Source: UBA7236 sp031372705
GTDB taxonomy: Bacteria > Bacteroidota > Bacteroidia > Chitinophagales > BACL12
Length of the DNA: 64,000 nt
Reading direction: 5' to 3'
Assembly (NCBI GenBank): GCA_031372705.1
Contig: JANMLV010000034.1
Coordinates: forward strand, 1 to 64,000
The notes under the pieces are model-generated. The model ran no database searches. It saw nothing but the letters and a program-made list of their open reading frames with translations, and was not told where the DNA came from. The first letter of the stretch is position 1. Every line of letters starts with the position of its first letter. The translations under genes and the position numbers were made by a program. Shown here one piece after another: positions 8,438 to 17,433 of this stretch.

Positions 8438-10927
8438 CTATATATCCAAACTCACCCCCGCCCTCACACCAAAGTTCGGCGCCAACGGATTATTCCGGTA
8501 GGTTAAGCGCCAAATGGCATCTATGCGCAATAATTTAAATATATTTTCTACACCAATTCCGGCTTCCATGTAAGGAACTGATGTTGGAGCAGTATTCCCA
8601 ATAAAAAACGGCTCTGTATTTTTTAAATAGTTATTAGCAGTAGTATTGCTTTTACTCAGTTCGCCATAAACCAATTTAAAGGTTGCCACTTCCCGCAATT
8701 TCAATTTTTGAATTAACGGTATTTTATTCAAGAAGAAACCATGGAAGCTATGTGTTAAAAATAATTCAGCATAAGCATCCATCACAAACTCATACTCATT
8801 CATCAAATTAAAATTACCGTGATTCATGAAATAAGTTTCGTTTCCCGGCGGACTTTCCAATAATAAAGTAGGCAAGGTGCCAAATACCTTTCCCGCTTTA
8901 ATTGAATAAGTGGTACCGCCAAAACTGCCTAATAAGAAATAGTCTTCAATACTAAACTCTAACGAGCTATAATTAAAATCGCTACCACTGAAATCGGGAA
9001 CACCTGTTTTATAATGAAGTGATAGCACAGGATAATTTGTTCCAAGACTGTAGCGTCTATAATTATCAAATAAAAATTTCTCACGATAAGCAAAGCGAAC
9101 ACCGAAATCTAATTCCGCATTATTGATATTACTCACCAATGAATCATGTGAGTTGTAATAATAAATATCAAACAACGGATTCATTTTTTCACTTGTAAAA
9201 GTCATGGAATTAGAAATACCCCAAATCCAATCTTTTTCATAATGCAGTCTTATTTTTTCATGGTCAATAATTTTTTGAGGTGTATCTCTTCTGCGATAAA
9301 AGCCGGACAACAGATTGTCTTCACCAAATGTTACACCTTCATTACTGCTAACATCTAAATCGTTTTCGTAAGTGAATTTAAATTGCTGCCATGGTTTTTT
9401 ATTTACTACTAAATTAAATTCACCACCGTATTTAAAGGCGTTATCTTTTATGCCATATGCCGCATATCCACCTATCGACATTCGTTTGCTTATTAAGTCG
9501 CCGGTTTTTACACCTAGTCTCAATCGCAGGCCTTCAACCTCATCTGAACTAACCATATTCGCGAACGGCCCAATGCGCACGTATCCTAAATTCCAATAGC
9601 CATACATTAATGTATTATAAACATCAACAACAGTATTAAAGCTTTTTATTTGTTGAAGGCTGTCAACCATTTGATAAACACCTGTTTCATTCCTATTCAG
9701 TTGTTCGGGGCGAACTGATTTCCAATAGTTTTCATCGTTGTTAATTACACTGTCGGTATATACAATATCATCACGCAATTTAACTACCTCGTCGTAAATA
9801 TCTTTATCAAAAGCATACTCCATGTAACTGGTCGATTTGCGAACAATAACACTGGCGGAAGATTGCAAAGGCAAAAATTCCCCAAGAATTTTATCGCGTT
9901 TCATTACCCAATGCGTATCATTCACTTTTTCGTACGATTGATAAAAAACAGCTCTTTTATAATAATTAATATTTGCAGCACTGTCTAATGTCATGTAAAC
10001 CTCTTTAACAGCAAAATCTTCATCTGCAATCCACATATATCCTTCAAAAACATTCTCCTGTTTTTGTCGCGGTTCAAATACTATTTTATAACACCAATAA
10101 TTATCAATAAATGCCGAATCAGTTAACTCAACACGATAGAAAAAATTCCAAGCATCTGTAACCGGGGGCACAAAATTTTTGTTTATGATAAACCAATAAT
10201 TTTCATAAATATTATATTGCTCGTAATAATTGCCCAATACTTGTGTAGCACTTGCGTTATTAATACCCGATGTTCTACTTGCTATAATTACTTCTTTACG
10301 TGCTTTTGGCGCTTCGCGATAATATAAGTTGGAAAGCGTTTCCGTAAAAAAGAAAGGGAGGTAATTTGTTTCGTCGCCGGTAGTGTCGATATGATCAAGA
10401 ATGACATCAAAAGGCGAAGATTTTTTTCCGGTATCAACAGAGGTCGTTATATTACCTAAATCAAGTTCTATTTTAGTGTATGCGCGCACTTTATATGCCG
10501 GTATGCTATGGTAATCGTTTTGTTTTTTGTGTTCGATTACCTTTTTCATTAATACGCGAGCAGGATCTTCTTTTGGTTTAATAACCACCTCGTCTAAACT
10601 AAAATCTTCAGATTCAAGATATACATTATAGTTTTGATTGGCCGCATCGGTAAGCAATATTACCTCTGTTTTAAAACCAACATAAGAAACTAATAAAGTA
10701 TCGTTTTCAGCTTTTGTTTGTATAAAAAAGCGTCCATCTTCATCTGTATTTGTTCCATTTTGTGTGTGCTTAATAAAAATGGAAGCATATACAATTGGCT
10801 CGTTGGTTTTTATATTGTAAACATGGCCGGTTATAGTAATAGTTTGCGAAAATACTGTTACAGGCAGCAGCAGCGACAAAATTATTGTCCAGAAATGTGG
10901 TTTATAATTTAATTTACCTGAAAACAT
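8438..10927 (-). CDS. DUF5686 family outer-membrane protein with CarboxypepD_reg-like N-terminal domain
   Basis: An envelope protein of about 829 residues when started at ATG 10927, which puts a clean signal peptide (FWTIILSLLLPVTVFSQ) near the N-terminus; an in-frame GTG at 10987 would add 20 residues. After the signal peptide comes a carboxypeptidase-regulatory/CNA-B-like beta domain (ITGHVYNIKTNEPIVYASIF, DEDGRFFI, LLVSYVGFKT) of the kind that starts many TonB-linked outer-membrane proteins. The long DUF5686 region follows, and alternating beta segments with aromatic residues continue to the end (FGVRAGVSLDI), consistent with an outer-membrane barrel. There is no TonB plug motif that I can see. 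Function is unknown. It is convergent with the amylase and stands alone. Confidence 0.85.
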   Translation of the reverse strand: MFSGKLNYKPHFWTIILSLLLPVTVFSQTITITGHVYNIKTNEPIVYASIFIKHTQNGTNTDEDGRFFIQTKAENDTLLVSYVGFKTEVILLTDAANQNYNVYLESEDFSLDEVVIKPKEDPARVLMKKVIEHKKQNDYHSIPAYKVRAYTKIELDLGNITTSVDTGKKSSPFDVILDHIDTTGDETNYLPFFFTETLSNLYYREAPKARKEVIIASRTSGINNASATQVLGNYYEQYNIYENYWFIINKNFVPPVTDAWNFFYRVELTDSAFIDNYWCYKIVFEPRQKQENVFEGYMWIADEDFAVKEVYMTLDSAANINYYKRAVFYQSYEKVNDTHWVMKRDKILGEFLPLQSSASVIVRKSTSYMEYAFDKDIYDEVVKLRDDIVYTDSVINNDENYWKSVRPEQLNRNETGVYQMVDSLQQIKSFNTVVDVYNTLMYGYWNLGYVRIGPFANMVSSDEVEGLRLRLGVKTGDLISKRMSIGGYAAYGIKDNAFKYGGEFNLVVNKKPWQQFKFTYENDLDVSSNEGVTFGEDNLLSGFYRRRDTPQKIIDHEKIRLHYEKDWIWGISNSMTFTSEKMNPLFDIYYYNSHDSLVSNINNAELDFGVRFAYREKFLFDNYRRYSLGTNYPVLSLHYKTGVPDFSGSDFNYSSLEFSIEDYFLLGSFGGTTYSIKAGKVFGTLPTLLLESPPGNETYFMNHGNFNLMNEYEFVMDAYAELFLTHSFHGFFLNKIPLIQKLKLREVATFKLVYGELSKSNTTANNYLKNTEPFFIGNTAPTSVPYMEAGIGVENIFKLLRIDAIWRLTYRNNPLAPNFGVRAGVSLDI

Positions 10928-11058
10928 CTTTAAGGGCGCTGTGATTGGATATAAAATTAGTGAAAATTTCGGAGAAACGGTTTTCACATCTTTAAAAAGG
11001 GAATTGCACTATGAAATCCCGGTTGTTTTAGAATAGGGGTTACAAATAGGTTTATTTT

Positions 11059-11769
11059 TTAGTTAGACCGAACTTCTTGCACCAGCAGCGGTTGTTTCGA
11101 TTCATCTAGCCAATAAATAAGCTTAATCATGTTTGCCTTGCTCATTGCGGTACAGCCACTGGTAGGCGTTTCCGGGTCTAGGTATATGTGCAAAAATATA
11201 CAAGATCCATTACCGGAAACTTGCGGATTGGTATTGTAATTTACCCAAACGCCATATTCATATTGTAAATCGTTGCGGCGCATGCGCTCGAAACTTTTGT
11301 AATCTTTATCAGAAATTAAACTATCGTTAATTAATGTATTGTAATATTTTGAATTTATATCATCAACACAAAGATCGGTTGAATCAACTTGTTGAAACGG
11401 CATTTTTAAATCTGGTAAAGCATGATAGCTAAAAACCTTGCCTAAGGTGAAAATCCCTGCAGGAGAGCAGCCATCACCTTCGCGTTTAGGAACAGGAGCT
11501 GCATTTACTGCAATTTGTGATGCGCCATCAGGGGCCATTCCGCTTCTGCCGACTAATATTTGAAAAGAATCAATAACGGCCCACGGGGCACCTTTTTCAT
11601 TTCGTTCCATTAACCGCATAACCCCTTTTGTATCGCCCCAATTTATTGTGGTTACCACAAGTTTTTGAAGACCAAAGTTGTCGGCCTCAGTCGCGTTCTT
11701 GTTTTCGTGAGGCTGCTTACAACCGATAATTGTTAAAACCATAAACAAAAGTAGAATTCTGTAAAGCAT
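11059..11769 (-). CDS. L,D-transpeptidase (YkuD-type) lipoprotein
   Basis: A 236-residue lipoprotein: signal peptide with lipobox LTIIGC (Cys17), then a YkuD-fold catalytic domain. The active-site signature is visible near the C-terminus: H194, then after 11 residues C206 in the SGCTAM motif (HIYLDPETPTSGC). Upstream are GRSGMAPDG and SPAGIFTLG, the usual substrate-channel segments of the ErfK/YbiS/YafK group. Enzymes of this kind form 3-3 peptidoglycan crosslinks or attach proteins to peptidoglycan in the periplasm; which one applies here is not decidable. Start ATG 11769. It is divergent from the T9SS cargo gene at 11891. Confidence 0.87.
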   Translation of the reverse strand: MLYRILLLFMVLTIIGCKQPHENKNATEADNFGLQKLVVTTINWGDTKGVMRLMERNEKGAPWAVIDSFQILVGRSGMAPDGASQIAVNAAPVPKREGDGCSPAGIFTLGKVFSYHALPDLKMPFQQVDSTDLCVDDINSKYYNTLINDSLISDKDYKSFERMRRNDLQYEYGVWVNYNTNPQVSGNGSCIFLHIYLDPETPTSGCTAMSKANMIKLIYWLDESKQPLLVQEVRSN

Positions 11770-11878
11770 CCTGCAAGATAAGCAGTGCCTGTGTTTTTAA
11801 CAAAACAGGTAATCATTAATTCAACCGGCATGGCAAAGGCTTTAATGGTGCCGATATGCTCAATCTGCCTTAAATGGC

Positions 11879-11886
11879 TATCTTTG
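11879..11886 (+). promoter_or_regulatory. Bacteroidota -7 promoter box TATCTTTG
   Basis: Exact match to the TAnnTTTG -7 consensus, only 4 nt before the ATG at 11891, so the transcript is probably leaderless or nearly so. No clear TTTG -33 element is seen at the expected distance. Confidence 0.6.
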
Positions 11887-11890
11887 AGGC

Positions 11891-12964
11891 ATGAAAAAAA
11901 TTATGCTTTTAGGTATTACAATGTTTTTTGTAATAATAGCAAAGTCACAAACACCAATAATTTTAGATGAAGATGATTTTGCCGGCGAAGGCGATTCGTA
12001 TACAACCGTTAATGCAAACCCCGCAATTTTATTTGATGGTGAGGCAACAGGAGCCGATTATAATTGGGATTTTACCGACCTAACAACGCTTAGCGAAGGT
12101 GTTACAAATTTTGTTGATGTTGCTGATACCGATCCTTTGTATTTTTTCCTTTGGCTCGTATCTGATATTGCACAACAAACAAGCGAAAATATTGTAAATG
12201 ATTTTATTACCATTGAAGATATTTATAATTTCTACAAAAAAGATAATGAAGAATTTTCAATAACCGGTTTTGCCGGAACTATTTCAGGAATTCCACTCCC
12301 GATTACCTACGATGAACCGGAAATTATTTATGCCTTTCCATCAGCATATAATGATGTAACAACAACGGTTTCGGGGTTTGATATTTCTATTCCCGGTTAC
12401 GGCGGTTGGAGCGAAAAGCGCAACCGCACAAACGAAAACGATGGATGGGGAACCCTTACCCTGCCTGACGATGCAACGAATTATAATGTATTGCGTACCC
12501 GCTCAACAATTGACATTGTTGATACTTTTTCTTATGATGTATTTGTTATTCCTTTTGCATATACTACAACAGAATACAGGTGGATGGCAAAATTAAATGG
12601 AATGCCTATTTTACAGATTAATTCGCAAACAATTTTAGGCGTTGAAGCAACAACCCAAGTTATTTATAAAACAGGCGATTTTGTAGGGATAAATACTTCA
12701 GTAATGAATAATTCCGATTTTAATGTTGCACCAAATCCCGTAAGCGATATTGCGAATATTGAATTCACATCATCGGTAAGCGATAATTATTTACTGTCTG
12801 TTTCTGATATCAACGGTCAGAAAATTATGGAAAAAAGTTTATCTGCTTTAAATGGAGCAAACACGGTAGCTGCAGATTTAAAAGAGATTGCTGCAGGAAC
12901 TTATTTTATATCTTTATTATATAATGGCAATTTAGTTGCTACACAACAAATTATTAAAAAATGA
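11891..12964 (+). CDS. Secreted protein of unknown function with T9SS type A sorting domain
   Basis: A 357-residue protein with a signal peptide (MLLGITMFFVIIAKSQ) and a C-terminal T9SS sorting domain (VAPNPVSDIANIEF, SDINGQKIMEKS, GTYFISLLYNG, ending QQIIKK). The middle part (about 20-265) is beta-rich and acidic, with an early segment like ATGADYNWDFTDLT; I do not recognise an enzyme family in it. The last four bases (ATGA, 12961-12964) overlap the start of the next gene, so the two are translationally coupled. Expected at the cell surface or in the medium. The start is fixed by the -7 box directly upstream. Confidence 0.85.
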   Translation: MKKIMLLGITMFFVIIAKSQTPIILDEDDFAGEGDSYTTVNANPAILFDGEATGADYNWDFTDLTTLSEGVTNFVDVADTDPLYFFLWLVSDIAQQTSENIVNDFITIEDIYNFYKKDNEEFSITGFAGTISGIPLPITYDEPEIIYAFPSAYNDVTTTVSGFDISIPGYGGWSEKRNRTNENDGWGTLTLPDDATNYNVLRTRSTIDIVDTFSYDVFVIPFAYTTTEYRWMAKLNGMPILQINSQTILGVEATTQVIYKTGDFVGINTSVMNNSDFNVAPNPVSDIANIEFTSSVSDNYLLSVSDINGQKIMEKSLSALNGANTVAADLKEIAAGTYFISLLYNGNLVATQQIIKK

Positions 12965-13374
12965 GAAATATTTATTTGATAGGATTGTTTATTGCCGTTT
13001 TATTTTCTGCCTGTTCGGTTGAAGTTAACGAGACAAATGTTGCAGGAAACTGGAAAGCAAGTGATTTTGAAAGTACTATTCCCGATGTGCCGGCAGATTA
13101 TGCTGAAGCCGGTGTGCAAGAGTTTTTATCGTCAACCTATACATTAAATCCCGACAATTCTTTTGAATTAAGAAGTAATTATTTCCAGCAGGGCGCATTT
13201 GGTCATTGGGAATTAAATGTGGAAGCAAATGAAATTTCGATGTTTTACGAAATGGATTCAGTAAAGGGAGTTGAAATTTATACTATTAAAGATCTCACCA
13301 AGAAAAAAATTGTATTGTTTCAAGATATTCCTGATGCACAAGCACATGTGCAAATAACGCTTGTAAAAGAATAA
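12961..13374 (+). CDS. Small lipoprotein of unknown function, lipocalin-like size
   Basis: A 137-residue protein with a lipoprotein signal (IGLFIAVLFSAC, Cys18). The mature part (VAGNWKASDF, then NPDNSFELRSN, GHWELN, ITLVKE at the end) resembles short lipocalin-like lipoproteins in which a GxW motif is followed by beta strands, but I cannot assign a named family with confidence. Start ATG overlaps the stop of the T9SS cargo gene by 4 bases, so the two are co-expressed and possibly work together at the envelope. Confidence 0.75.
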   Translation: MRNIYLIGLFIAVLFSACSVEVNETNVAGNWKASDFESTIPDVPADYAEAGVQEFLSSTYTLNPDNSFELRSNYFQQGAFGHWELNVEANEISMFYEMDSVKGVEIYTIKDLTKKKIVLFQDIPDAQAHVQITLVKE

Positions 13375-13405
13375 TGCCGGAAAGCTATTGGCTCCCCGGC
13401 ATTTT
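13373..13405. terminator. Intrinsic terminator between convergent genes
   Basis: AATGCCGG (13373-13380) pairs with CCGGCATT (13396-13403), with an inner AGC/GCT extension and a short T-run (ATTTTG). It lies between the lipoprotein gene (stop at 13374) and the convergent yceI-like gene, so it can serve the plus-strand operon and possibly both. Confidence 0.7.
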
Positions 13406-13426
13406 GAAAAACAACCACTACTCTGT

Positions 13427-14131
13427 TTATTTTAAAGCTGTTGGTTCAACAGCATTTGCTTTTAGTGAAATTCCAAACCAAATCATGTCTTGGATTAAAT
13501 CATCAGGCATACCCGGATAAGTAATATTCCAAAGTTTCCTGTCAATGTTAAACTTAGCAACAGCATCAACACCATTATTGTTCACAGTAATTTTTGCAGG
13601 GAACTCAATATTTTTTGTTACATCTTTTATTTTAAGGTTACCACTAACTAAAAAGTTAGGGTCTGCAACCGTGTATTCGCTAATTTCAGTTTGCTCTCCA
13701 CCGGCTGATTTTGTTCCGGCAAAAGGCTTAACACCTGTAATTTCGAAAGATGCCTCAGGATAGGTTGCTACATCAAAAAAGTCCGGCGAAGTTAAGTGAC
13801 CGGTTAATTTGGTGTTGCTTTCATTGTCATCTTTTAACGAAACCAAACTAGGCATGTCGATAATAAACTTACCACCGGTTAAACTTCCGTCTTTTAATTG
13901 TAAATCACCGCTTTTAATGTTAATGGTGCCGTTGTGATAGGCGGAAACCTTTGTACCAACCCACTCTAATTTGCTTTCAGTGGTGTTGATGTTAATAGAT
14001 GCCGCACCTTCTGTTATAGAAACTGCTTTTGCGTCGCCTGTTAAGGCCTCGTCGCTTTTTGGAGCTTGTTTACAAGCTGTGAATGACAGCACCGCTGCAC
14101 CCAGGATCGTTAGAATTGTCGTCTTTTTCAT
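13427..14131 (-). CDS. YceI-family lipoprotein
   Basis: A 234-residue lipoprotein (signal ILGAAVLSFTAC, Cys20) with a YceI domain from about residue 45: the family pattern SKLEWVGTKVSAYHNGTI, then a long beta barrel including GGKFIIDMPSL, LTGHLTSPDFFDVATYPEASF and the C-terminal FNIDRKLWNITYPG segment. YceI proteins form a lipocalin-like barrel that binds amphiphilic ligands such as isoprenoid quinones; the ligand here is unknown. The extra segment KSAGGEQTEISEY falls where several Bacteroidota members also carry an insertion. Single gene, ATG at 14131. Confidence 0.9.
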   Translation of the reverse strand: MKKTTILTILGAAVLSFTACKQAPKSDEALTGDAKAVSITEGAASININTTESKLEWVGTKVSAYHNGTINIKSGDLQLKDGSLTGGKFIIDMPSLVSLKDDNESNTKLTGHLTSPDFFDVATYPEASFEITGVKPFAGTKSAGGEQTEISEYTVADPNFLVSGNLKIKDVTKNIEFPAKITVNNNGVDAVAKFNIDRKLWNITYPGMPDDLIQDMIWFGISLKANAVEPTALK

Positions 14132-14457
14132 TGTTTTTTAAATTTATATGTATATACACACATTATCTTAGAACACGCAGAATTCAAAAATGTTTCATAA
14201 AAGCGAAAAAATCCAAAGAAATTGTCAATCAACAGTTTAGAACACCCTAAAACAGCGCTTTTTGGACTTTACAACAAATGTTAAAGTTTTAAGTCCGCTT
14301 CCAATAGTTGGTTTACATTATAGCCGAAAGCATCAAAAAAGAATAGGCAATGTCAATAAAAAGGAAGTTTTGAAATTTAAATTGCCACGTTTTGCGTTAA
14401 AATAATTACTTTTAAACACTTTCATTAAACTACTGTTTCTTTAAAAACTCAAAACAC
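14132..14457. other. 326-bp divergent intergenic region, no gene seen
   Basis: Separates the divergent yceI-like and DUF1295 genes. AT-rich; presumably holds both promoters. I find no ORF worth calling, no tRNA-like fold and no strong hairpin. Confidence 0.5.
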
Positions 14458-15231
14458 ATGGTTACTATTTTACTCATTTCATTAGGCATTATCGTTGCAT
14501 TTATGACCGGTGCTTGGCTTTTTAGTTTGTATAAAAAGGATATGAGTGTTGTTGATGGCTTTTGGGGTTTGGGCTTTATTGCTGTTACACTCCATTGGTT
14601 TACACGTTTAGAAGATATTGAACCCCGTCAGTTTATAATTACATATTTAATAGTGCTTTGGGGAATGCGTTTAGCCATTTATATATTTTATAGAAGTCGC
14701 GGCAAAGCCGAGGACCCTCGTTATGTTGCGTTCCGCGATGATTGGAAAGAGAAAACATGGTATATTAGTTACTTTAAAGTGTTTTTATTACAAGGCGCAT
14801 TACAAATGGTTATTGTTTTACCGATATTGGTTGTAATGCACGATGCCGGAACCACACCGGGCACAGCTGACCTTGTCGGCATTTTAATATGGACATTTGG
14901 ATTTATTTTTGAAACGGCTGCCGATTTGCAAATGCTCCGATTTAAACAAAACCCGGCAAACAAAGGAAAGGTAATGGATAAAGGATTATGGTATTATAGC
15001 AGACATCCTAATTACTTTGGTGAAGTTTGTGTTTGGTGGGGAATTTTTATTATTAGCCTGGGTTCGGGTTTGTGGTACCTTTCTGTTTTATCACCAATTT
15101 TAATTACCTATATGTTGCTTAAAGTTTCCGGCATTACCATGTTAGAAAAACGATATGAAGGAAACGATGCTTATTCAATTTACAAACAAACTACTAGTCC
15201 ATTTTTTCCTTGGATTAAGAAACGGCAATAA
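14458..15231 (+). CDS. DUF1295 / steroid-5-alpha-reductase-like membrane protein
   Basis: A 257-residue polytopic membrane protein. Hydrophobic segments at about 3-23, 34-52, 60-78, 105-125, 137-155 and 190-225. The diagnostic motif DKGLWYYSRHPNYFGEVCVWWG lies in the C-terminal third (residues about 176-197); this RHPNYxGE signature marks DUF1295 and the isoprenylcysteine-methyltransferase/steroid-reductase superfamily, where it binds the nucleotide or SAM cofactor. Substrate unknown. ATG at 14458. No operon partner. Confidence 0.87.
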   Translation: MVTILLISLGIIVAFMTGAWLFSLYKKDMSVVDGFWGLGFIAVTLHWFTRLEDIEPRQFIITYLIVLWGMRLAIYIFYRSRGKAEDPRYVAFRDDWKEKTWYISYFKVFLLQGALQMVIVLPILVVMHDAGTTPGTADLVGILIWTFGFIFETAADLQMLRFKQNPANKGKVMDKGLWYYSRHPNYFGEVCVWWGIFIISLGSGLWYLSVLSPILITYMLLKVSGITMLEKRYEGNDAYSIYKQTTSPFFPWIKKRQ

Positions 15232-15329
15232 ATTTTTTAAACTAAACCACACGTTAACACGTGAACTTGGATGCTAATTACTTTGGCGACGAATTGGTAT
15301 TTCAATAGGAAATACAACAACAAATTTAT

Positions 15330-16046
15330 TTAATTGCTTGCCATTACATCCACTTTTTCACCTAAAAACTTAGGATCGGTGTTGAGGATGTAGCAGTCTA
15401 AAAACGCACTAACACGCGCCGGATATTCTCGCATTTGCGTTTTATTTGAGCTGTAAGGGTCTTGAGCAGCAAAACCGGTTATATTAATATTTTTGGCGCT
15501 GCCGATGTAAATTGCACGTGCGCAATGCCAGTCTTGCGATACAACTATAAAATTATCTAATCCGAACACTTTGTTTGCGCGAATCATACTGTCGAATGTT
15601 CGGAAACCTGCATAATCCAGCACAATGTCTTCCGGTTTTACACCTTTGCCAACCAACGCATCAAACATTTCGTATGGCTCATTATACGAAGTGGTTCCAT
15701 TGTCGCCACTTACTAATATTTTTTTAACTTTTCCGCTCAGATATAACGACGCAGCGGCATTAATACGAAAAGTAAAATAATTATTTTCATTACCATTAAT
15801 TAACCATCGCGAAGTGCCTAAAACAACAGCTACATCTTGTTTTGGGATTTTAGTGATATCACTAAAAATTTTTCCTTCTGCCGATTTGTTAACCGAATTA
15901 TTAATTAATAATATAATTAATGCACCGGTTATAAATCCAATTAAACCAAGGAGCAATATTTTTTTTAAAATTTTTTTCAAGACGGTAGTTTGATTTAACA
16001 AATTTAATAAAAATAGTGGATATTTTAGGCACGCCGATTCCACCAA
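15330..16046 (-). CDS. SanA/YdcF (ElyC) family membrane-anchored protein
   Basis: A protein of up to 238 residues with one N-terminal transmembrane segment (ILLLGLIGFITGALIILLI) followed by a DUF218 domain outside the membrane: DVAVVLGTSR, KILVSGDNG, then VLDYAGFRTFDSM and VVSQDWHCARAIYIG, all characteristic of the SanA branch. SanA in E. coli affects vancomycin exclusion at high temperature; the reaction is unknown. The ATG at 16046 gives 22 odd residues before the basic LKKILKK stretch. A TTG at 15980 would start exactly there and is a reasonable alternative start. Confidence 0.85.
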   Translation of the reverse strand: MVESACLKYPLFLLNLLNQTTVLKKILKKILLLGLIGFITGALIILLINNSVNKSAEGKIFSDITKIPKQDVAVVLGTSRWLINGNENNYFTFRINAAASLYLSGKVKKILVSGDNGTTSYNEPYEMFDALVGKGVKPEDIVLDYAGFRTFDSMIRANKVFGLDNFIVVSQDWHCARAIYIGSAKNINITGFAAQDPYSSNKTQMREYPARVSAFLDCYILNTDPKFLGEKVDVMASN

Positions 16047-16119
16047 TTTGCTTTCACTCCCAAATTGTTATTACTGCAAATAGGACATTATTTATGGAAA
16101 TTTTAAATTTGCGACCGTC

Positions 16120-17124
16120 TTAATCAACTAAGCCTTTCGCAACCAGGTATTCCGCTATCTGTACCGCATTTGTAGCCGCACCTTTTCTTAAATTATCCGC
16201 AACTATCCAGCAATTAAGGGTTTTGTCTTGGGTGTAATCTCTGCGAATTCTGCCAATAAAAACATCATCTTTTCCTTCTGCATCAATAGGCATTGGATAA
16301 ATGGCATTTTCTAAATCATCTTGCACCACAAGTCCTTCTGTTTGCATCAACACCTTAAAAACGTCCAATATTTCAAATTCATTTTCAAATTCAACATTTA
16401 CACTTTCGCTATGTCCGCCACTCACCGGAACGCGCACTGCTGTTGCTGCAACTTGAATTTGGTTGTCGCGTAAAATTTTTTGTGTTTCGAAATGCATTTT
16501 CATTTCCTCTTTACTGTAACCATTTTCTAAAAACACATCTACCTGAGGAATAACATTTTTATCTATTTGATATTTATAAGCAGGGTTTTCAACCACGCGA
16601 CAGCTGCTGCTTCGTTCGTTGTATAGTTGCATAATTCCCTTCGCACCACTTCCCGAAACCGATTGATAAGTTGAAACTACAATTCGCTTAATTTTATATT
16701 TTTGGTGAAGCGGATTTAAAGCCAACACCATTTGTATGGTTGAACAATTTGGATTTGCAATTATTTTTCCCTTGTAATTTGTTATTGCATCCCCATTAAT
16801 TTCAGGCACCACCAAAGCGCAATTTTCATTCATTCGCCAAGCACTGGAATTGTCAATAACCCAACATCCAACTGCTTCAAACTTTGGCGCCCAATCTAAA
16901 CTGGTTTGTCCTCCTGCCGAAAACAAGGCAATATCAGGCTTCATTGTTAGCGCTTGTTCTATGCTTACTACGGCAACATCTTGACCGTTAAATTTAACAA
17001 ACTTGCCAACTGACCGATCTGAGGCAACCGGAATCAAAGTTGTTATAGGAAAGTTCCGCTCTTCGAGTACGCGGCGCATCGTTTGTCCTACTAAACCGGT
17101 AGCGCCAACAACAGCTATAATCAT
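16120..17124 (-). CDS. asd: Aspartate-semialdehyde dehydrogenase
   Basis: A 334-residue NADPH-dependent enzyme making L-aspartate-4-semialdehyde from aspartyl phosphate, the branch point to lysine/diaminopimelate, threonine and methionine. It has the N-terminal Rossmann motif VGATGLVGQTM, the catalytic cysteine C127 in ANPNCST, the phosphate-site segment SVSGSGAKG, and the C-terminal RVPVSGGHSES containing the active-site His. Length matches the family. Start ATG at 17124, 18 nt downstream of a -7 box on the same strand. Single gene. Confidence 0.97.
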   Translation of the reverse strand: MIIAVVGATGLVGQTMRRVLEERNFPITTLIPVASDRSVGKFVKFNGQDVAVVSIEQALTMKPDIALFSAGGQTSLDWAPKFEAVGCWVIDNSSAWRMNENCALVVPEINGDAITNYKGKIIANPNCSTIQMVLALNPLHQKYKIKRIVVSTYQSVSGSGAKGIMQLYNERSSSCRVVENPAYKYQIDKNVIPQVDVFLENGYSKEEMKMHFETQKILRDNQIQVAATAVRVPVSGGHSESVNVEFENEFEILDVFKVLMQTEGLVVQDDLENAIYPMPIDAEGKDDVFIGRIRRDYTQDKTLNCWIVADNLRKGAATNAVQIAEYLVAKGLVD

Positions 17125-17433
17125 AACTAAAAAATATTTTTACAAAGGTAATTGGTAAAAACGACTATAATTTTGAAATGGCCGCTAAAATAGTTTCAAA
17201 TGACTTGGAGGCAAGAGTCTCCCGAAGTTAATTCTTTGTAAATTTTCCAACCTAAATGTGCGAGCAATTTATACACCAAATTTTACAAAATGTTAAATAA
17301 TTGACCAATAATCTGCATCGCATCAAGCTTTTTACTAAATGTTATTAATAGATATTGTTTTCGGTAAGAGTGGCAATAAGCGTAAAGGGATACTTTTTCC
17401 CATAAAATCCGTATTTTTCCACCACTTTAAAGC
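17125..17433. other. 309-bp divergent intergenic region
   Basis: Lies between asd (leftward) and the lamin-tail gene (rightward). It holds the asd -7 box at 17143-17150. I see no ORF, RNA gene or strong hairpin in the rest. Confidence 0.5.
17143..17150 (-). promoter_or_regulatory. -7 promoter box TACCTTTG of asd
   Basis: Reads TACCTTTG on the minus strand, exact to TAnnTTTG, 18 nt before the asd ATG. A matching -33 TTTG is not evident. Confidence 0.55.

Noticed and set aside
8269..8538. Two short plus-strand ORFs after the amylase
   Set aside because: They run through repeat-like intergenic DNA into the 3' end of the DUF5686 gene and show no protein-like pattern.
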